Shown here: piece by piece, positions 61,356 to 64,000 of the stretch
Layout of the letters: each line of letters starts with the position of its first letter
Position numbering within the stretch: position 1 is the first letter of the stretch
Source of the DNA: Qipengyuania xiamenensis
GTDB lineage: Bacteria > Pseudomonadota > Alphaproteobacteria > Sphingomonadales > Sphingomonadaceae
Assembly: GCF_019711495.1 (NCBI RefSeq)
Contig: NZ_JAIGNM010000001.1
Location: 930,001 to 994,000, forward strand
Direction: 5' to 3'
Length of the DNA: 64,000 bases
Program-made: the position numbers and the translations under genes
The notes under the pieces: generated by a model
The model's input: only the letters and a program-made list of their open reading frames with translations
Told to the model about the DNA's origin: nothing
Databases searched by the model: none

Positions 61356-62753
61356 CTACTCGGCAGCCTCGCGACCGTCCTCGATCTGCGCGGCATCTTC
61401 CGCATTGTAGCGCGGTGTTCCTTCGACCAGCGGGATGTCTGGGATTTCCGCCTTCCCGATCTCGATGCCCTTATCGGCCATCCTTCTACCGGAAGACAGG
61501 ACATTGCGTTCGAAGCTTCCGACGAAGCTATTGTAATTCTTTACGGCGGATTCGAGTCCACCGCCCATCCGCTTCAGATGCTCTGATGCTGTCCGCAGGC
61601 GCTCATACAATTCAGAACCCATTCGCCCAATTTCGCGCGCCTCATCGGCCATTTTGTCTTGCCGCCATACCTGCGCAACCGTGCGCGCGATGGCCACGAG
61701 GTTCGTCGGGGTGGCGAGCAGTACCTTGTTGTGGAATGCGAAGTCCCAGAGGTCCGGATCGGCTTCCAGCGCAGCGGCGACGAAATGCTCGCCGGGCACG
61801 AACATCACGACATAGTCGGGCGCTTCGTCGAACTGGCTCTGGTAGCTCTTGGTCCCGAGCGTCTGGACATGCCCGCGCATCGACTTGGCGTGCAGCGCGA
61901 GCTGCTGGCGCTTTACCTCGTCATCCTCCGCCTCGAAGGCGGCTTGATAGGCGTTGAGCGAGACCTTGGCGTCGATCACCAGCTTCTTCTGCCCCGGCAC
62001 GTTGACGATTGCGTCCGGGCGCAGCCTGCCCTCGTCGGTCTCGAGCGAATGTTCGAGGATGAAATCGGTATGTTCGGCAAGCCCCGCCTGTTCAAGCACG
62101 TTCTGCAGCGCCCGCTCGCCCCAGCGCCCGCGCGCCTTGGGGGCGTTCGTGAGCGAATTGCCGAGCCGCTGCGCCTCGCGCCGGACCTCTTCCTGCCCGA
62201 GCCGCATCTGTTCGATCTGCGCGGCGAGCGAGGAGAAGGCATTGGTACGTTTCTCTTCCAGCGCGGCGACCTGATCTTCGTATTTCTTCAACCGGTCGCC
62301 AACCGGCTGGAGCAATTCCCTGATCTTCGCCTCGGACGTCTTTTCGGAATGGCCGAACCGCTCGTTCGCGCGCTCGAGGAATTTCTCCTGCGCAGCGCCG
62401 AGCACCTTGGCGCCGGTATTTTCGAATTCCTTGAGCAGCTTCTCGCGGCTCTCCTCGAGCAGGCGCTTCTGCTCCTCGAAACCGGCGGCCTGTGCTTTCA
62501 GGGCCGTATTCTCCTCACGCGCCGCATCGAGCTTCCCGGCAAGCTCGTCCGCACGCGCAGCGCGATCGGACATGGTCGCCAGCTCGGGCGCCATGCGCGA
62601 CAGTTTATCGGAGAGGTCTTTCGCCTCTGCATCGCGTTCGGCATGGCGTGCCTGCCAGTCGGCCGCAGGGCGCGAGCCGAAAAACCATCCGGCGAAGCCT
62701 CCCACAAGGAGGCCGCCGAACAGTGCGATGAGGATGAAAAGCATTGGGTCCAT
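61356..62753 (-). CDS. rmuC: DNA recombination protein RmuC
   Basis: Nuclease-like protein that limits inversion and recombination between inverted repeats. The 465 residues show an N-terminal helix (FILIALFGGLLVGGFAGWFF), a long coiled coil (about 35-175), and the RmuC domain with GRWGERALQNVLEQAGL (about 201-217) and an IDAKVSL motif. It lies upstream of neither recR nor def in transcript order: all three read leftward, with rmuC last. Confidence 0.93.
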   Translation of the reverse strand: MDPMLFILIALFGGLLVGGFAGWFFGSRPAADWQARHAERDAEAKDLSDKLSRMAPELATMSDRAARADELAGKLDAAREENTALKAQAAGFEEQKRLLEESREKLLKEFENTGAKVLGAAQEKFLERANERFGHSEKTSEAKIRELLQPVGDRLKKYEDQVAALEEKRTNAFSSLAAQIEQMRLGQEEVRREAQRLGNSLTNAPKARGRWGERALQNVLEQAGLAEHTDFILEHSLETDEGRLRPDAIVNVPGQKKLVIDAKVSLNAYQAAFEAEDDEVKRQQLALHAKSMRGHVQTLGTKSYQSQFDEAPDYVVMFVPGEHFVAAALEADPDLWDFAFHNKVLLATPTNLVAIARTVAQVWRQDKMADEAREIGRMGSELYERLRTASEHLKRMGGGLESAVKNYNSFVGSFERNVLSSGRRMADKGIEIGKAEIPDIPLVEGTPRYNAEDAAQIEDGREAAE

Positions 62754-62822
62754 CCCGCCACATTAGGCGGAACGGAGAGGGAACGCTAGAGCGCTTTCAC
62801 CAATTTCAACCGTTTCGGAGGC

Positions 62823-63389
62823 TTACGCCGCCTCGCGCAGTTTTTTCAGCTTCTTCAGCGCCATGTTGCGCTTGAGGCGCGAGAGGTGGTCGATGAAGAG
62901 AATGCCTTCGAGATGGTCCATCTCGTGCTGGATGCACGTCGCCATCAGGCCGTCGAGCTCTTCTTCTTGGGTCTCGCCATCGAGATCCTGATAACGCACG
63001 CGGCAGGTGGCCGGCCGGTCGACATCGGCGAAGATATCGGGGACCGAAAGGCAACCTTCCTGGTATGTCGCGAGCTCCTCCGCCGGATCGAGGATCTCGG
63101 GATTGATGAAGACCCGCGGTTCCTTCTTCGTCGGATAGTGGACGTGTTCGTGGCCGCCGTGATTGCAGACCTCGCCCTCGGCTTCCTCGTCCTCGGGCTG
63201 GAGATCGATCACCAGCACGCGCTTCGGCACGCCGACCTGGATAGCCGCGAGACCGATACCGGGTGCGTCATACATGGTTTCGAACATGTCGGAGACGAGT
63301 TCGCGCAGTTCGTCGTCGAACTCGGTTACGGGTTCGGACACGACCTTGAGCCGGGGATCCGGCACTTCGAGAATTTCACGGATAGCCAT
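62823..63389 (-). CDS. def: Peptide deformylase
   Basis: Removes the formyl group from nascent proteins. The 188-residue protein shows the three motifs: [10 protein letters not shown] (about 45-54), EGCLSVP with the metal Cys (about 111-117) and QHEMDHLEG with two metal His (about 152-160). An insert with [20 protein letters not shown] (about 72-91) lengthens the protein and is rich in His and acidic residues. It follows recR by 63 bases and precedes rmuC on the same strand. Confidence 0.95.
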   Translation of the reverse strand: MAIREILEVPDPRLKVVSEPVTEFDDELRELVSDMFETMYDAPGIGLAAIQVGVPKRVLVIDLQPEDEEAEGEVCNHGGHEHVHYPTKKEPRVFINPEILDPAEELATYQEGCLSVPDIFADVDRPATCRVRYQDLDGETQEEELDGLMATCIQHEMDHLEGILFIDHLSRLKRNMALKKLKKLREAA

Positions 63390-63452
63390 GGAGGGTCAGA
63401 TAGGCGCTGAATCCGACCAATTCAATCGAATTGGAGCGGTCAGAGTAATCGC

Positions 63453-64000
63453 CTAGCCGAGCGGCCTGCGCGCTCTCAAAGCCTGCGCCAGCGTGCCTTC
63501 ATCCAGATAGTCGAGTTCACCGCCTACAGGGAGACCATGCGCGAGCTGGGTGATGCGGACCGGAAAGTCCTCCAGCCGCTCGGCGAGGTAATGCGCGGTC
63601 GTCTGGCCTTCGAGCGTGGCGTTCATCGCTAGCACGACCTCGTCTATCCCGCCCTCCTCGACGCGGGACAGAAGGCTCGCGATGTTCAAATCTTCTGGCC
63701 GGATACCGTCGAGTGCGGACAGCTTGCCGCCGAGCACGTGATACTTGCCGGTGAAGAGTTTCGCGCGGTCCAGCGCCCAGAGGTCGGCGACATCCTCCAC
63801 CACGCACAGCCCCTTGCCGTCGCGGCGCGGGTCGGCGCAGATACCGCAGGGGTTGGTGGTGTCGACATTGCCGCAGGTGTCGCATTCGACCAGCGCCTCG
63901 CCCACAGTGGCTAGTGCTTCCAGCAGCGCCGGAAGCGCGCTTTCGCGGCGTTTCACCAGCCACAGCACGGCACGCCGCGCGCTGCGCGGGCCGAGGCCGG
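63453..64000 (-). CDS. recR: Recombination mediator RecR, 5' end outside window
   Basis: RecR works with RecF and RecO to load RecA. The reverse strand is open to the window edge, reading [20 protein letters not shown] at the break, the helix-hairpin-helix region near the normal N-terminus. A zinc finger with four Cys ([16 protein letters not shown]) and the Toprim domain ([14 protein letters not shown] onward) follow. About 15 residues are missing at the start, by comparison with known RecR. An internal ATG at 63968 is not the true start. Confidence 0.93.
   Translation of the reverse strand, partial: GLGPRSARRAVLWLVKRRESALPALLEALATVGEALVECDTCGNVDTTNPCGICADPRRDGKGLCVVEDVADLWALDRAKLFTGKYHVLGGKLSALDGIRPEDLNIASLLSRVEEGGIDEVVLAMNATLEGQTTAHYLAERLEDFPVRITQLAHGLPVGGELDYLDEGTLAQALRARRPLG

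Overview
This window looks like a chromosomal segment of a GC-rich alphaproteobacterium of the order Sphingomonadales, most likely family Erythrobacteraceae (Erythrobacter/Qipengyuania-like). The evidence is a CcrM-type GANTC methylase with a RAMA domain, the pckA/chvI-chvG-hprK-rapZ-ptsM-HPr locus in its usual alphaproteobacterial order, the split pntAA-pntAB-pntB transhydrogenase preceded by a 41-residue aa3 oxidase subunit IV, HWE-type kinase signalling, GGAAC/CGTT (EcfG-type) promoters, and dense gene packing with many ATGA overlaps. No rRNA, tRNA, IS element, prophage, CRISPR array or replication origin was seen. No gene-free stretch exceeds about 260 bases.

Layout. 1-5.3 kb: a DMT transporter cut by the window edge, then an envelope glycan group (GT2 and GT4 glycosyltransferases, a flippase-like membrane protein, a GT-C-like membrane protein). 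5.5-7.0 kb: an isolated cpaF pilus ATPase. 7.0-12.2 kb: a tandem pair of 43-residue entericidin-like lipoproteins behind a general-stress promoter, then a leftward run (DUF938, acyl-CoA synthetase, ABA4-like protein, NAD(P)H-binding protein, dGTPase). 12.4-19.4 kb: leftward genes for a secreted subtilase, an atypical racemase, an alpha/beta hydrolase, and a TPR protein followed by the coupled beta-helix/diheme cytochrome pair. 19.4-23.6 kb: the pnt operon with an unrelated secreted-protein gene inserted. 23.8-28.8 kb: an NtrC-like regulator, an SDR, dihydropteroate synthase and an HWE kinase. 28.9-32.0 kb: ccrM, a PAS kinase and rnhB. 32.0-36.2 kb: a sugar dehydrogenase lipoprotein, a GNAT protein, and DUF1285-CoA pyrophosphatase-CCA transferase. 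36.4-43 kb: a duplicated-unit exported protein, parC, a stress PfpI protein, a MscS channel and a DUF4349 lipoprotein. 43-47.3 kb: a Sel1-repeat protein of lower GC, then a ferredoxin and two cysteine desulfurases. 47.3-52.3 kb: alpha/beta hydrolase, TonB, DUF3597, a DUF885 peptidase and a GH16 lipoprotein. 52.5-58.7 kb: pckA and the ChvGI/PTS regulatory locus. 58.7-64 kb: TrmH methyltransferase, amidohydrolase, rmuC, def and partial recR.

How it fits together. Three separate transcription units (entericidin pair, PfpI protein, DUF3597) carry GGAAC-N16/17-CGTT promoters, suggesting a small general-stress regulon in this window. The ccrM upstream region holds six GANTC sites in about 150 bp plus a near-consensus CtrA box, a good case for cell-cycle autoregulation. 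The ChvGI/HprK/RapZ/PTS block next to pckA links carbon and envelope state to gluconeogenesis. The least understood units are the beta-helix/diheme-cytochrome/TPR set and the secreted protein inside the pnt operon. Nothing here is unambiguously a new defence or mobile system.
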